DNA of 64,000 nt from Ralstonia pickettii (lineage in GTDB: Bacteria > Pseudomonadota > Gammaproteobacteria > Burkholderiales > Burkholderiaceae). Both the position numbers and the translations under genes were made by a program. Every line of letters starts with the position of its first letter. Within the stretch, counting starts at the first letter, position 1. Below are positions 36,139 to 45,399 of this stretch, one piece after another. The notes under the pieces are model-generated. The model was not told the origin of the DNA and did not search any database. It saw only the letters and a list, made by a program, of their open reading frames with translations. Location: positions 806,001-870,000 of the forward strand of contig NZ_CP104382.1 in assembly GCF_030582395.1 (NCBI RefSeq), given 5' to 3'.

Positions 36139-37710
36139 TCACGCCCAGCTTCCATCCACCAGACGGCGGAGCTTCAGCGGGTTGCCGTCTTGCAACGCTT
36201 CGGGCAGCAGTTCAGCCGGCAGATCCTGGTAGCACACCGGGCGCAGGAAGCGCTCGATGGCCGCCGTGCCGACCGAAGTCGTGCGTGCATCCGTCGTTGC
36301 CGGCCACGGCCCGCCGTGCACCATGGCGTGGCACACCTCAACACCGGTTGGCCAGCCATTGGCCAGAATGCGCCCCGCCTTGCGTTCCAGAATCGGCAGC
36401 AGCGAACGCGCGATCGCCGTGTCGCCCGCATCCAGATGCAGCGTGGCCGTCAGCTGGCCTTCAAGCGATTCGGCAAGCGCCCGCAACTCGTCCGCATCGC
36501 GGCAGCGCACGACCAGGCCGGTGGCGCCGAAGATCTCGTCGTGCAACGCCGGTTGCGCCTGGAAGCTCTTCGCATCGGTGATGTAGAAGCCGGCTTGCCC
36601 GCGGTTGGGTTCGTCGCTGTCTTGGCCGCGTGCAACGCAGCGCACGTTGGCCTCGGAGGCCAGTTTGTCGACGCCACGTGTGTAGGCGCTGTGGATTCCT
36701 GCGGTGAGCATCGGCTGCGCAGCCACGCCGCCCATGGCCGCAGCGGCGGCCGCCTCAAAGGCATCCAGTTCCGGCCCGTCGATGGCAAGCAGCAGGCCCG
36801 GGTTCGTACAGAACTGGCCCGCACCCATCGTCAGCGACGCCACGTACTGCTGACCCAGCGCAGCAGCACGCTTGGCCAGTGCATCGGGCAGCAGGAATAC
36901 GGGGTTGATGGCGCTCAACTCGCCATATACCGGAATCGGCTGCGGACGGGCCTGCGCAATGCGCAGCAGCGCCTGACCGCCTGCACGCGAGCCTGTAAAG
37001 CCCACTGCCTGAATATGCGGATCGGCCACCAGTGCGCCCGCCACATCGTTGTCCGCCAGGATGAGCGAGAACACGCCCTCCGCCAGCCCGCATTGCGCCA
37101 CCGCCGCTTGAATGGCACGACCCACGAGTTCAGACGTACCAGGATGCGCCGGATGCGCCTTGACGACCACCGGACAACCCGCAGCCAACGCTGACGCGGT
37201 ATCGCCACCCGCTACCGAGAATGCCAGCGGGAAGTTGCTCGCGCCGAACACGGCGACGGGCCCCAGCGCAATGCGGCGCATGCGCAAGTCCGAGCGCGGC
37301 AACGGCTTGCGTTCAGGCAGAGCCGAATCCAGGCGTGCGCCCACGGCATCACCGGCACGCACCACGCTTGCAAACAACCGGAGCTGATTGCACGTGCGGC
37401 CGCGCTCGCCTTCCAGGCGCGGACGCGGCAATGCCGATTCGGCCATCGCGCGTTCGATCAAGGCATCGCCCAGCGCTTCGATCTGGCTGGCGATGGCTTC
37501 CAGAAAGGCTGCACGGGTTTCCGGCGCGGTTTCGCGGTAAACGTCAAAAGCCGCGGCGGCCAGTTCAGCGGCACGCGCGGCCTCGGCCTTGGAGGCCAGG
37601 GTGAATTCAGGTTCGAGCCATTCCCCGGTGGCGGGGTTCATGGCGCGAACCTTGCCGGCACCACCCGCCACGCGGGCAGCACCCAACAACAGTTCGCCGC
37701 TCAATTGCAT
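36139..37710 (-). CDS. 2,5-dioxovalerate (2-oxoglutarate semialdehyde) dehydrogenase
   Basis: This aldehyde dehydrogenase makes 2-oxoglutarate from 2,5-dioxopentanoate with NAD(P)+, the last step of the aldarate pathway. The 523-residue protein has the cofactor block [12 protein letters not shown] (near 154-165), the general base Glu264 ([10 protein letters not shown]) and the catalytic nucleophile Cys301 ([10 protein letters not shown]). The FGASNFP and [10 protein letters not shown] forms are typical of the 2-oxoglutarate semialdehyde subfamily. It lies 27 bp downstream of kdgD, which makes its substrate. Confidence 0.95.
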   Translation of the reverse strand: MQLSGELLLGAARVAGGAGKVRAMNPATGEWLEPEFTLASKAEAARAAELAAAAFDVYRETAPETRAAFLEAIASQIEALGDALIERAMAESALPRPRLEGERGRTCNQLRLFASVVRAGDAVGARLDSALPERKPLPRSDLRMRRIALGPVAVFGASNFPLAFSVAGGDTASALAAGCPVVVKAHPAHPGTSELVGRAIQAAVAQCGLAEGVFSLILADNDVAGALVADPHIQAVGFTGSRAGGQALLRIAQARPQPIPVYGELSAINPVFLLPDALAKRAAALGQQYVASLTMGAGQFCTNPGLLLAIDGPELDAFEAAAAAAMGGVAAQPMLTAGIHSAYTRGVDKLASEANVRCVARGQDSDEPNRGQAGFYITDAKSFQAQPALHDEIFGATGLVVRCRDADELRALAESLEGQLTATLHLDAGDTAIARSLLPILERKAGRILANGWPTGVEVCHAMVHGGPWPATTDARTTSVGTAAIERFLRPVCYQDLPAELLPEALQDGNPLKLRRLVDGSWA

Positions 37711-37737
37711 AAGGATTCCTTGTGTTTTCGGTTGCGC

Positions 37738-38676
37738 TCAGGCCGCCAGCTTTTCCACTTCGGCAACGCGCGACACCAACGCCGACAGTTCTGCAATCTC
37801 GGCGTCGGTCAGGTCGGTCAACGGAGCACGGACCGGACCTGCGTCACGGCCGATGACCTTCATACCGGCCTTGACGATCGACACCGCATAGCCGCGCTTG
37901 CGGTTGCGCAGCTGGATGTACGGCAGCACGAACTCGTTGAGCATCTTGTAGACCTTGGCATTGTCGAACGCGCGCACGGCGGCGTAGAACTCTAGCGCGA
38001 ACTTCGGCACGAAGTTGAAGATGGCCGACGAATACGTCGTCACGCCCATCGTCAGGTACGGCAGCGCAAAGGTTTCGGCCGTCGGCAGGCCGCCGACATA
38101 GGTGAAGCGGTCGCCCAGGCGGGCGTAAATGCGCGTCATCAGTTCCAGATCGCCCACGCCATCCTTGAAGCCGACGAGGTTCGGGCAGCGGTCTGCCAGG
38201 CGCTCAAGGTGGTTCTCGTCGAGGACCTGGTTGGCGCGGTTGTAGACGATCACGCCGAGCTTGGTCGATTTGCAGACCTGCTCCACGTGAGCGGCCACGC
38301 CGTCGGCAGAGGCTTCGGTCAGGTACGGCGGCAGCAGCAGGATGCCGTCGGCGCCGGCAGCTTCTGCGGCTTTGCAGTATTCGATCGATTCGGCCGTGCC
38401 GCGGCCGGCCGGGGCGATCACCGGAATCTTGCCGGCGGTTTCAGCCACGGCAGCACGCACCACGTGGTCCGTCTCGGCTGCGGTGAGCGAGAAGAATTCG
38501 CCCGTGCCGCCCGCCGCAAAAAGGCCGGCGGCCTCGTGGCTGAACAGCCAGTTCAGGTTGGCGCGATACGCGGCCTCGTCGAACGACAGATCCGACGCCT
38601 TGAAGTGCGTGATCGGAAAGGACAGCAGACCGGAGCCAATCTGTTGGGCAAATTCTTTAGGGCTGTATCGGGACAT
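37738..38676 (-). CDS. kdgD: 5-dehydro-4-deoxyglucarate dehydratase (decarboxylating)
   Basis: KdgD converts 5-dehydro-4-deoxy-D-glucarate to 2,5-dioxopentanoate with loss of water and CO2. The 312-residue DapA/NAL-family (beta/alpha)8 barrel has the GGTGE motif (56-60), the assisting Tyr145 (VIVYNRAN) and the Schiff-base Lys171 ([10 protein letters not shown]). It is the first gene of the leftward uronate/aldarate operon and faces a LysR gene across a 338-bp control region. Confidence 0.96.
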   Translation of the reverse strand: MSRYSPKEFAQQIGSGLLSFPITHFKASDLSFDEAAYRANLNWLFSHEAAGLFAAGGTGEFFSLTAAETDHVVRAAVAETAGKIPVIAPAGRGTAESIEYCKAAEAAGADGILLLPPYLTEASADGVAAHVEQVCKSTKLGVIVYNRANQVLDENHLERLADRCPNLVGFKDGVGDLELMTRIYARLGDRFTYVGGLPTAETFALPYLTMGVTTYSSAIFNFVPKFALEFYAAVRAFDNAKVYKMLNEFVLPYIQLRNRKRGYAVSIVKAGMKVIGRDAGPVRAPLTDLTDAEIAELSALVSRVAEVEKLAA

Positions 38677-38716
38677 GTCTCGCTCGTGATGAATGCGTGT
38701 TGTTGGTGAGCGAATT

Positions 38717-39014
38717 CTTGCATTGGGATCGATTCAAGTCCAAGCCAACTGCTGACTCGATTGATACAGAACTTGTATTGATACAGGGTCTTCCCTGAGT
38801 CGACGATGCGGATGCTGCGGCTGCACGTGGCGGCTCGCTGCGCCGGCTCATCGCCGTGTCACACGGCGCCCTCGGCCTCCACGTAAAAAGCGCATGCCCA
38901 AAGTGAAAGTCCGCTATTTCCCGCGCTGATGCGCCAAGACCGAGCCGATTCTTGCATCGGCGATCTTTCCGATTCAAGATAGGCACTGACTCTATCCATA
39001 CAGTTTTTGAATCG
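38717..39014. promoter_or_regulatory. Inverted-repeat operator cluster between kdgD and lysR
   Basis: The divergent gap 38677-39014 has no gene. Three symmetric elements are visible. One is CTTGCATTGG then CGATTCAAG (38717-38726, 38730-38738). The second is ATACA-GAACT-TGTAT (38764-38778), flanked by two TTGATACAG copies 17 bp apart (38761 and 38778). The third is CTTGCATCGG, 8 bp, CCGATTCAAG (38951-38960, 38969-38978). The first and third are versions of one sequence, each near one of the two gene starts, and a further half-site TTGAATCG lies at 39007-39014. This fits a LysR-family regulator controlling both directions. Confidence 0.6.
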
Positions 39015-39911
39015 ATGTTTGAACTCAGCCAACTCCGCTGCTTTGTTGCCGTGGCCGAAGAACTGCACTTTGGGCGCGCGGCAGAACGCCTGCACATGAC
39101 GCAGCCGCCGCTGTCACGCCAGGTGCGGCTGCTCGAACATCAGGTCGGTACGGCACTGCTGGAACGCAACAGCCGCTCGGTCAAGCTGACGGCGGCTGGG
39201 CGCAGTTTTCTGCCCGATGCGTCTCGCATCCTGCGCTTGGCGGACGAAGCTGCGGCCACGGCCCGGCGCGTGGCGACGGGGGCTGCCGGGCAATTGGCGA
39301 TCGGCTTTACCGCGTCGGTCGGCTATGGGAAGTTGCCTTCGCTGGTGAGCGCCGTGCGGGCGGCTTCACCGGGCGTGCGGCTGACGCTCAAGGAGATGGT
39401 GAGCGGCGCGCAGCTCTCGGCGCTGGATGCGCGCGAGATCGACGTGGGCCTGCTGCGCCCGCCGGTGGAGCACGGCGAGCTGATTGCCGTGCCGTGCTCG
39501 CAGGAAGCGCTGGTGATCGCCCTTCCGGAAGCCGTGGCCGACAGTTGGCCGCAACGCCCCAGCCTGCGCGACTGCGAGGGCCAGCCGCTGTTGATGTATT
39601 CCCCATACGAGGCGCGCTATTTCCACCAGATGGTCAGCAGCCTGCTGGAGCGCGCGGAGGTGCTGCCCGACATCGTTGAATACGTCAGTCAGATCCACTC
39701 GATGCTGGCGCTGGTGCGTGCCGGCATCGGCGTAGCGCTCATTCCCGCAGCGGCGGCCATGCTGCACTTCGAGGGCGTGGTCTATCGCCCGGTACGCACC
39801 ACGCCGGCCAAGCCGGTCGAACTCTGGATGGCCTATCGCAAGGACAACGACAACCCCGTCTTCAACCTGCTCAAGACGGTGCTGCACAACGCGCTTGCCG
39901 AGGGGCGCTGA
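39015..39911 (+). CDS. LysR-family regulator of uronate/aldarate operon
   Basis: The 298-residue protein is a LysR-type transcription factor. The ATG at 39015 gives the standard N-terminus FELSQLRCFVAVAEELHFGRAAERL. The winged helix-turn-helix ends near residue 60 and the substrate-binding domain covers about 90-290. It is transcribed away from kdgD, so it probably senses an aldarate or pathway intermediate and activates the operon. The longer frame from 38952 would run through an operator-like repeat and is less likely. Confidence 0.9.
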   Translation: MFELSQLRCFVAVAEELHFGRAAERLHMTQPPLSRQVRLLEHQVGTALLERNSRSVKLTAAGRSFLPDASRILRLADEAAATARRVATGAAGQLAIGFTASVGYGKLPSLVSAVRAASPGVRLTLKEMVSGAQLSALDAREIDVGLLRPPVEHGELIAVPCSQEALVIALPEAVADSWPQRPSLRDCEGQPLLMYSPYEARYFHQMVSSLLERAEVLPDIVEYVSQIHSMLALVRAGIGVALIPAAAAMLHFEGVVYRPVRTTPAKPVELWMAYRKDNDNPVFNLLKTVLHNALAEGR

Positions 39912-39970
39912 ATTCACCCGGCACCTGATTTGCTGAGGCCATGGGGCGATCCCCCGACAAGGAGGCCTCC

Positions 39971-40336
39971 ATGCCGCAAACACGCCAAAACTATCGACGC
40001 TCCGCCATGTGGCCCGCCGCTGTGGCCATCGGCTTGAGCGCGGTGACACTACCGCACCAGGCTCACGGCAAACTGCCACCGCCCACGCCGGCTGAGCAAG
40101 CCGCCGCTGCCCAGCAGACCGAGACCGAGCGCGCCCAGAAAGCACAGGAACAGGCCCAGCTGACCGCAGTGCAGGACCGTCTGGCGGCGCGCTTTGGCAA
40201 GGGCGGCAACAACGCGCCAGAGGCCGTCACGCCGGTCGCCAACCTGCCCAAGAACGTCGCAGAAGCGCCGGGTTCGGCGGGCCCGCATGGCGGCTCGCGG
40301 CCCAGTGCGGAATCGCATTCGGGCAACGCCCGCTAG
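39971..40336 (+). CDS. Small predicted secreted protein, unknown function
   Basis: The 121-residue product starts at ATG 39971 directly after a strong AAGGAGGCC site. It has a basic N-terminus, a hydrophobic core (WPAAVAIGLSAVTL) and a likely signal-peptide cut near residue 33 (AHG-K). The mature part is low-complexity: Gln/Ala/Glu-rich helix (EQAAAAQQTETERAQKAQEQAQL), then a Gly/Ser/Pro-rich tail. No domain is recognised. It overlaps the convergent binding-protein gene by 4 bp at the stop codons. Confidence 0.65.
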   Translation: MPQTRQNYRRSAMWPAAVAIGLSAVTLPHQAHGKLPPPTPAEQAAAAQQTETERAQKAQEQAQLTAVQDRLAARFGKGGNNAPEAVTPVANLPKNVAEAPGSAGPHGGSRPSAESHSGNAR

Positions 40337-41274
40337 GCAACCAGCGGAAACCCCGTGTCAAACGTGGTGGCCACTTCCAGCCGCTGTTTGAGCAGACCCA
40401 CCTTCACGTAGAAATCGGCCGTGCGCTGCTGCTCGGCAATGAGTTGCGGATCGATGGCGCGCCACACGGTCTGCCGCCGCGCAAACTGCAGCCGCGCGGC
40501 CTCCGGCGCAATGCCGATGATGCGGGCCAGCGTGGCTGAAAAGCTATCGACATGCTGATACGACCACACCTGCGCGCGCACCACGCGCTGCAGGAAATCG
40601 CGCAGCGCGTCGCGCTTGGCGGCCAGGGCCGCGTCGGTCGCCGCCAAGTAGCTGAGTCCCGACCACAACCCGCGTCCGTTGACCAGCACGCGCGCGTGCT
40701 TGGCCGTTTCGGCCATCGCGGTGTAAGGCTCCCACGTTGACCACGCATCGATCGAACCGTTGACCAGCGCAAGCTTGGCATCCGCAGGCGGCAGAAAACG
40801 GAAGTTGGCGTCGTCCGGGCCCAGCCCTGCAGATTCCAACGCCTTGAGCGCCACGAAATGCCCGATCGACCCGCGGTTCGTGCCGATCGATTTGCCTTTC
40901 AGATCCGCGGCGGTCTTCAGCGGAGAATCCGGCCGCACCAGCACCGCCGTGCCGTATGGGTCGGATCGGTTGGCGCCGATCAGTTTGATCCGTGTGCCCG
41001 CCGCCAAGGCAAAGATGGCTGGCGCATCCCCAATGGGGCCCAAGTCGACGGCGCCTGCATTGAGCGCTTCGGCCAGCGGTGCGGCCGCCGGAAATTCGGT
41101 CCATTGGATGTCGTACTGCACGCCTTTGAGCGCGTCGGCGGCTTCGAGCAGCGCGCGCAGTCCGCCCTTCTGGTCGCCGGCCTTGAGCACGAGGCGGGGT
41201 TGCGCGATGGACAAGGCAGGCGCGGCAGCGAGTGCCAGCGTGGATTGCAGAAAACGTCGTCGATGTTGCGGCAT
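40333..41274 (-). CDS. ABC transporter substrate-binding protein (SsuA/TauA-like)
   Basis: This 313-residue periplasmic binding protein resembles the aliphatic sulfonate/nitrate/taurine class. A short signal peptide (HRRRFLQSTLALAAAPALS) precedes the domain; the basic pair with FLQS could suit Tat export, though a clear RRxFLK is missing. Family features include GPIGDAPAIFALAAG (about 77-91), LKGKSIGTNRGSIGHF (about 125-140) and WSTWEPYTA (about 178-186). It is the last gene of a five-gene operon that already has another binding protein first. Confidence 0.88.
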   Translation of the reverse strand: MPQHRRRFLQSTLALAAAPALSIAQPRLVLKAGDQKGGLRALLEAADALKGVQYDIQWTEFPAAAPLAEALNAGAVDLGPIGDAPAIFALAAGTRIKLIGANRSDPYGTAVLVRPDSPLKTAADLKGKSIGTNRGSIGHFVALKALESAGLGPDDANFRFLPPADAKLALVNGSIDAWSTWEPYTAMAETAKHARVLVNGRGLWSGLSYLAATDAALAAKRDALRDFLQRVVRAQVWSYQHVDSFSATLARIIGIAPEAARLQFARRQTVWRAIDPQLIAEQQRTADFYVKVGLLKQRLEVATTFDTGFPLVA

Positions 41275-41299
41275 GGTGATGGAGCGATGCGGTCGGGGG

Positions 41300-42466
41300 T
41301 CAATGAATGAAGCCGCCTTTCACATAGCGCACCGGTTCGGCGTCCATGCGGGCGATCAAGGCGTCGAGGCCGCTTGTGCTGCGAGCGGTTCCGCGGGCGG
41401 CCGAAGTGCACAGGAAGTCAGCATCGGACCATGTGGTGCCCGGTGCGCCGCGTGCGCGCAACCACCCGTTGCGGTCGGCCAGCAACTGCGAGCCGGAGAA
41501 CGCTTGCGGCGCAGCACCGGCAATGGCGGCGAAGACGCCCCAGGCGTCGGCACCTTCAGCCACGCAGCGCGCCTCAAACGTGCGGGTTGGCGGTGGCAAC
41601 GTGCCATCCGGCGTGACGAGCAATGTCTGGAAACGCGGGTCTTCCAGCGGGATGCCGGCTCTCGATGCCGCATCCACCGCCACCACCCTCACGCGTTGGC
41701 CGTTGCGCCACGTCGCCAAGGATTGAGTCGGCGCATCGCCGCAACGCACGGACAGCGCCGGCAGCGCCACAGGTAGAGGCCAGCCGCCGGCACGCACGCC
41801 ACCACTCGCGGCCAGCACCTTCATGGCGTCGAGCACCGCCCAGATATCGGCGTCGCTCAGTCGATCGGCAAATGCAGGCATGGTGGACGCGCCTTGTGTA
41901 TCGACCATGCCGTGGGCGATGTGCCAGAACAGTTCGCCATCGGCATGACGGCCAAGCAATGGGCCGAACACCGTTGGCGGCCAACGCGTGAGCGTGGCCG
42001 CCAAGGGGCCTTCGCCTCGGCCATCTGCGCCGTGGCAGCTTGCACAGGCCGCGTTGTAGATGCGCGTGCCCCGCGTGATGGATGCCACCGAAAACGCCGT
42101 CGGGCTGACATGGAAACTCGTCGGCACGGCGGGCGCGAGCACAACCGCCGACGGCCACGGGGCCACCACAAGCAGTCCCGCCGCGACACCTGACGACACC
42201 GGCCGCCACCGCCGCACGAGCACGGCGATCACGACGGCCACCAACGCGAGCATCGAGGCAATCAGCGTCAGGCCAAGTTGCCGCGCTTGCCCAAGATCGA
42301 TCAGCAGGGTTTCACCGGCGATGCGTACATCCCATGGCCACGCGGGCTGCCCGTGCGCCTCGCCTGTCAGTCCAAGCGTGTGCAGCAGCACCAGCACGCC
42401 GTGCTGCGCCCATTGCAGAAAGCCAAGCAACGCGTTGAGCCAGACCGTCGCTTCCGGTCCGCTCAT
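41300..42466 (-). CDS. Membrane-anchored cytochrome c family protein
   Basis: The 388-residue protein has two N-terminal hydrophobic regions (about 10-35 and 62-115) and a periplasmic c-type haem domain. The haem-binding CASCH is at 141-145 with HGADGRGEGP after it, and STMPAF (Met196) offers the axial ligand. The C-terminal 170 residues are not recognised. The gene is set inside an ABC-transporter operon, 14 bp after the ATPase gene and 25 bp before the second binding protein, which is unusual. An electron-transfer role in oxidising the imported sulfur compound is inference. Confidence 0.8.
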   Translation of the reverse strand: MSGPEATVWLNALLGFLQWAQHGVLVLLHTLGLTGEAHGQPAWPWDVRIAGETLLIDLGQARQLGLTLIASMLALVAVVIAVLVRRWRPVSSGVAAGLLVVAPWPSAVVLAPAVPTSFHVSPTAFSVASITRGTRIYNAACASCHGADGRGEGPLAATLTRWPPTVFGPLLGRHADGELFWHIAHGMVDTQGASTMPAFADRLSDADIWAVLDAMKVLAASGGVRAGGWPLPVALPALSVRCGDAPTQSLATWRNGQRVRVVAVDAASRAGIPLEDPRFQTLLVTPDGTLPPPTRTFEARCVAEGADAWGVFAAIAGAAPQAFSGSQLLADRNGWLRARGAPGTTWSDADFLCTSAARGTARSTSGLDALIARMDAEPVRYVKGGFIH

Positions 42467-42480
42467 GATGGTGCCGCCAT

Positions 42481-43281
42481 CTACCAGGTCTCACCCAAGC
42501 CGAGATGACCGAGCGCCTCGTGCCGCAACGCGCTCAAGCGCGGGTCGCCGCGATGGCGCGGGTAAGGCAGATCCACCGTCAGTTCCGCCGTGATGCGCGC
42601 CGGACGCGGGCTGAAAATGACCACACGCTGCGCCAGGAACAGCGCCTCCTCCACATCGTGCGTCACCAGCACGGTCGAGAAGCGCGCGCGTTGCCAGAGC
42701 GTCACCAGCTCGCTCTGCATGGCCAGCCGCGTGAGTGAATCCAGCTTGCCCAGCGGCTCGTCCAGCACCAGCAACTGCGGATCGTTGACCAGCGCACGCG
42801 CCAGCGCCACACGTTGCGCCATGCCGCCCGACAGCTCATGCGGAAACGCCCGATGAAAGCCGCCCAGGCCCACGCGTTCCAGCGCGTCGTCCACGCGGTC
42901 ACGCTCTGCATTGAGCACGCCGCGGGCTTGCAGGCCCAGCGCGACGTTGTCCCACACGCGGCGCCACGGATAGAGCGTCGGGTCCTGGAAGACCACCACA
43001 CGTGATGGGTCCGGCTCGCTGATGGGCTTGTCGTCCTGCAGGATGCGGCCATGCGTGGGCGGTTCCAGCCCCGCGATCAGGCGGAGCAGGGTGGACTTGC
43101 CGCAACCGCTTGGCCCCAGCAGCGCAACGAACTCACCCGGCTGGATGGTCAGGCTCACGCCGTCGAGCACCTGCAGCGGATTGGCGCGGCTGCCGAACCA
43201 GTGGCTGACGCCCTGCACGTCGATGCGTGCGCCGACTGCGGCCGCAGGCGGCGGCGCCTCGCGTTCGAGCACGGCTACCAT
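42481..43281 (-). CDS. ABC transporter ATP-binding protein (SsuB/TauB/NrtD-like)
   Basis: This is the 266-residue cytoplasmic ATPase of a sulfonate/nitrate-class importer. Walker A is GPSGCGKST (about 56-64), the Q-loop is VFQDPTLYPWRRVWDN (about 97-112), the signature is LSGGMAQR (about 149-156), Walker B is LLVLDEPLG (about 169-177), and the switch His is in LVTHDVEEA. The LYPWRRVWDN form is typical of the taurine/sulfonate group. It overlaps the permease gene by 7 bp. Confidence 0.94.
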   Translation of the reverse strand: MVAVLEREAPPPAAAVGARIDVQGVSHWFGSRANPLQVLDGVSLTIQPGEFVALLGPSGCGKSTLLRLIAGLEPPTHGRILQDDKPISEPDPSRVVVFQDPTLYPWRRVWDNVALGLQARGVLNAERDRVDDALERVGLGGFHRAFPHELSGGMAQRVALARALVNDPQLLVLDEPLGKLDSLTRLAMQSELVTLWQRARFSTVLVTHDVEEALFLAQRVVIFSPRPARITAELTVDLPYPRHRGDPRLSALRHEALGHLGLGETW

Positions 43282-44312
43282 TTCAGCGTCCCCTTCTGCC
43301 AGACCAGCGCGCGGTCACGCACCTTGAAGAGCAGCGTGATGATGCTCGAGAACAGCAGCGCCATGACGATCAGCGCGGCATACATGTTGACGTACGATGC
43401 CCAGCCTTGCGCCCAGGTCAGGTACCAGCCGAGGCCCGACTTCACGCCCATCATCTCCGCCGTCACTAGCACCGTGAACGACGCGCCCAGCCCCATGAAC
43501 AGCCCCACAAACACCTGCGGCAGGGCTGCCGGAATCGCCACACGCAGTACGAGGAACGCGTTGGATGCGCCCAGCGTGCGGGCAACGTCGTAGTAGCTCT
43601 TGCTCACGCCCGCCACGCCGGACCACGTGAGCACCGCCACGGGAAAGCCGGCAGCCAAGGCGATCAGGAAAGCCGCCGCCGAATAGCTCGACGGGAAGAA
43701 GTAGAACGTGATCGGCAACAGCGCCGTCGCCGGCAACGGCCCGAGAATGCGCAGCACCGGATGCACCCAGTAGCCCACCGCGCGCGACCAGCCGATCGAC
43801 ACCCCCACCAGAAAGCCCGTCAACGCACCAAGCAGATAGCCAATGCCGAGCAACTTGAGCGTATTCAGCACGCTGTCGCCCAGACGCGGCCAGTCTTCCG
43901 AATACACCTCGATCAATGCCTGCGGCGGCGCAAAGAACGGTGTGGGCAATGCACCGGACTTGGCGGTCAGCACCTCCCACAAGGCCAGCACCACAGGCAC
44001 GGCGATCAACCACGGCCCGGCCGGCTGCAACGCTTCCTGCACAGGCCGCAACGGGGACACATGGCCCGCCGCCAACGCCACCACGAACAGCGCAATGCCG
44101 ACGATCAACGCGGCAACGCCCAGCTCCGCCGTGAACGCCCAATCGCTGAAGCCGACCACGTGGTTGGGCCAGCGCCACGTCAGCAGCCCGAAGGCGGCCC
44201 AGGCCAATGCGGCCACGGCGCCGGTGCGCCATGCACCTCCGCGCTCGACGGCATCGGCAAATGGGTTGGACAGCGCGGCGTGCGCCTCCAGTGTTTGCGG
44301 GATGGTGCTCAT
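43275..44312 (-). CDS. ABC transporter permease (sulfonate/nitrate class)
   Basis: The 345-residue inner-membrane permease has two additional N-terminal helices (about 28-88) before the standard six-helix BPD_transp_1 domain. The coupling loop is TLGASNAFLVLRVAIPAALPQVFVG (about 245-270), with the EAA-type glycine. Usual members are near 260 residues, so the N-terminal 85 residues are an extension of unknown role. It is encoded 43 bp after the first binding protein and overlaps the ATPase gene. Confidence 0.93.
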   Translation of the reverse strand: MSTIPQTLEAHAALSNPFADAVERGGAWRTGAVAALAWAAFGLLTWRWPNHVVGFSDWAFTAELGVAALIVGIALFVVALAAGHVSPLRPVQEALQPAGPWLIAVPVVLALWEVLTAKSGALPTPFFAPPQALIEVYSEDWPRLGDSVLNTLKLLGIGYLLGALTGFLVGVSIGWSRAVGYWVHPVLRILGPLPATALLPITFYFFPSSYSAAAFLIALAAGFPVAVLTWSGVAGVSKSYYDVARTLGASNAFLVLRVAIPAALPQVFVGLFMGLGASFTVLVTAEMMGVKSGLGWYLTWAQGWASYVNMYAALIVMALLFSSIITLLFKVRDRALVWQKGTLKW

Positions 44313-44355
44313 GTCGATGTGTTCCTCATCTGCTCATGTGCTCACGCACCGTGCG

Positions 44356-45267
44356 TCAGGCCAGCACATTCACGTACACGTGCTGCGCAAGGCGCTGCGG
44401 ATCGGTGGTCTTCTTGATGACGCCGATGCGGCGGAAGTCTTCCGCGTAGAAGGCGATCTCGTCGCGCAGGTCGACGCCGGTCGGGTGATGCGTGTACGTG
44501 AGCGTGGCGTAGAGCTTGCGCAAGTCATCCAGCGCCACTTTGGGCGAATACTTGGCAAACACCTTGGCGGCCTCATTCGGGTTCTCGTTGACGAAGTCCG
44601 TGGCCTGCACAATCGAACGCGCCAGTGCTGATGCTGCCGGACGGTCATTGCGCACCAGTTCGCCCCGTGCGCCGATGACGCAGCAGACCTTGCGTGCGTA
44701 TTCACCGGAGAGGTTCGTGGCCAACTCCACATACGCGCCGTTCGTACGTTTCTCCAGCAGGTAGAGGTTCGGATCGCCGTCGGCAATCGCCTGGATCTCG
44801 CCTTTGTCCACCGCCACGCCCAGCAGGTCGGCCGGGTACTGGCGCCAGGTGATGTCCTTGTCCGGGTCAATGCCGTTCTTGGCCAGCAGGATGGTGAAGA
44901 AGTGCTTGCCCGGCGCGGCAAGATCGCTCACGCCCACGGTCTTTCCCTTGAGCGCCGCCAGGTTCGTGACGCCTGCCGCCTTGGAACCCACAAGCCGCAC
45001 ACAACCGCCATGCGAACTGCCGATGATCTTCACGTCGAAGCCCGCCTCCAGCGGCTTGAGCCAGCGGTGGATCATGCCGACTGCAGCGTCCGCCTTGCCT
45101 GTGGCGATGGATTCGAGCAGTTGATCGGTCGAGCCGCTGTAGTTGATCAGATCGACGTGCAGTCCGTTCTTTTCGAAGAAGCCGCGTTCCTGCGCCACCA
45201 CGATGGGCGTCAGGCAGAACGAGTTCTGGTTCCACGCAAGGCATTGCGCCCCGCCATGAATGCGAAT
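44356..45267 (-). CDS. ABC transporter substrate-binding protein, unusual start
   Basis: This binding protein of the sulfonate/nitrate class heads the ABC operon. Clear family text includes WNQNSFCLTPIVVAQERGFF, the ligand-pocket STDQLLESIATGKADAA and LKGKTVGVSDLAAPGK. No signal peptide is visible. The first conventional start is a GTG at 45201, but in-frame homologous-looking sequence (IHGGAQCLAWNQN) continues upstream to a TGA at 45277-45279 without ATG, GTG or TTG. An ATT at 45267 lies 12 bp after an AGGTGG site and may be the start, as given here. A degraded 5' end or a sequencing error is possible. Confidence 0.75.
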   Translation of the reverse strand: MRIHGGAQCLAWNQNSFCLTPIVVAQERGFFEKNGLHVDLINYSGSTDQLLESIATGKADAAVGMIHRWLKPLEAGFDVKIIGSSHGGCVRLVGSKAAGVTNLAALKGKTVGVSDLAAPGKHFFTILLAKNGIDPDKDITWRQYPADLLGVAVDKGEIQAIADGDPNLYLLEKRTNGAYVELATNLSGEYARKVCCVIGARGELVRNDRPAASALARSIVQATDFVNENPNEAAKVFAKYSPKVALDDLRKLYATLTYTHHPTGVDLRDEIAFYAEDFRRIGVIKKTTDPQRLAQHVYVNVLA

Positions 45268-45399
45268 GAAGTTACGTCACCACCTGCATTGCACTAACGA
45301 ATAATTTCAACGCTGCATATACGGCATAGGTCGTTCGTGGCGCCTGGCAACCCGGATACGCTGTGCGCCAATGTCACCTGCTTCGCACATTGCATCGCC

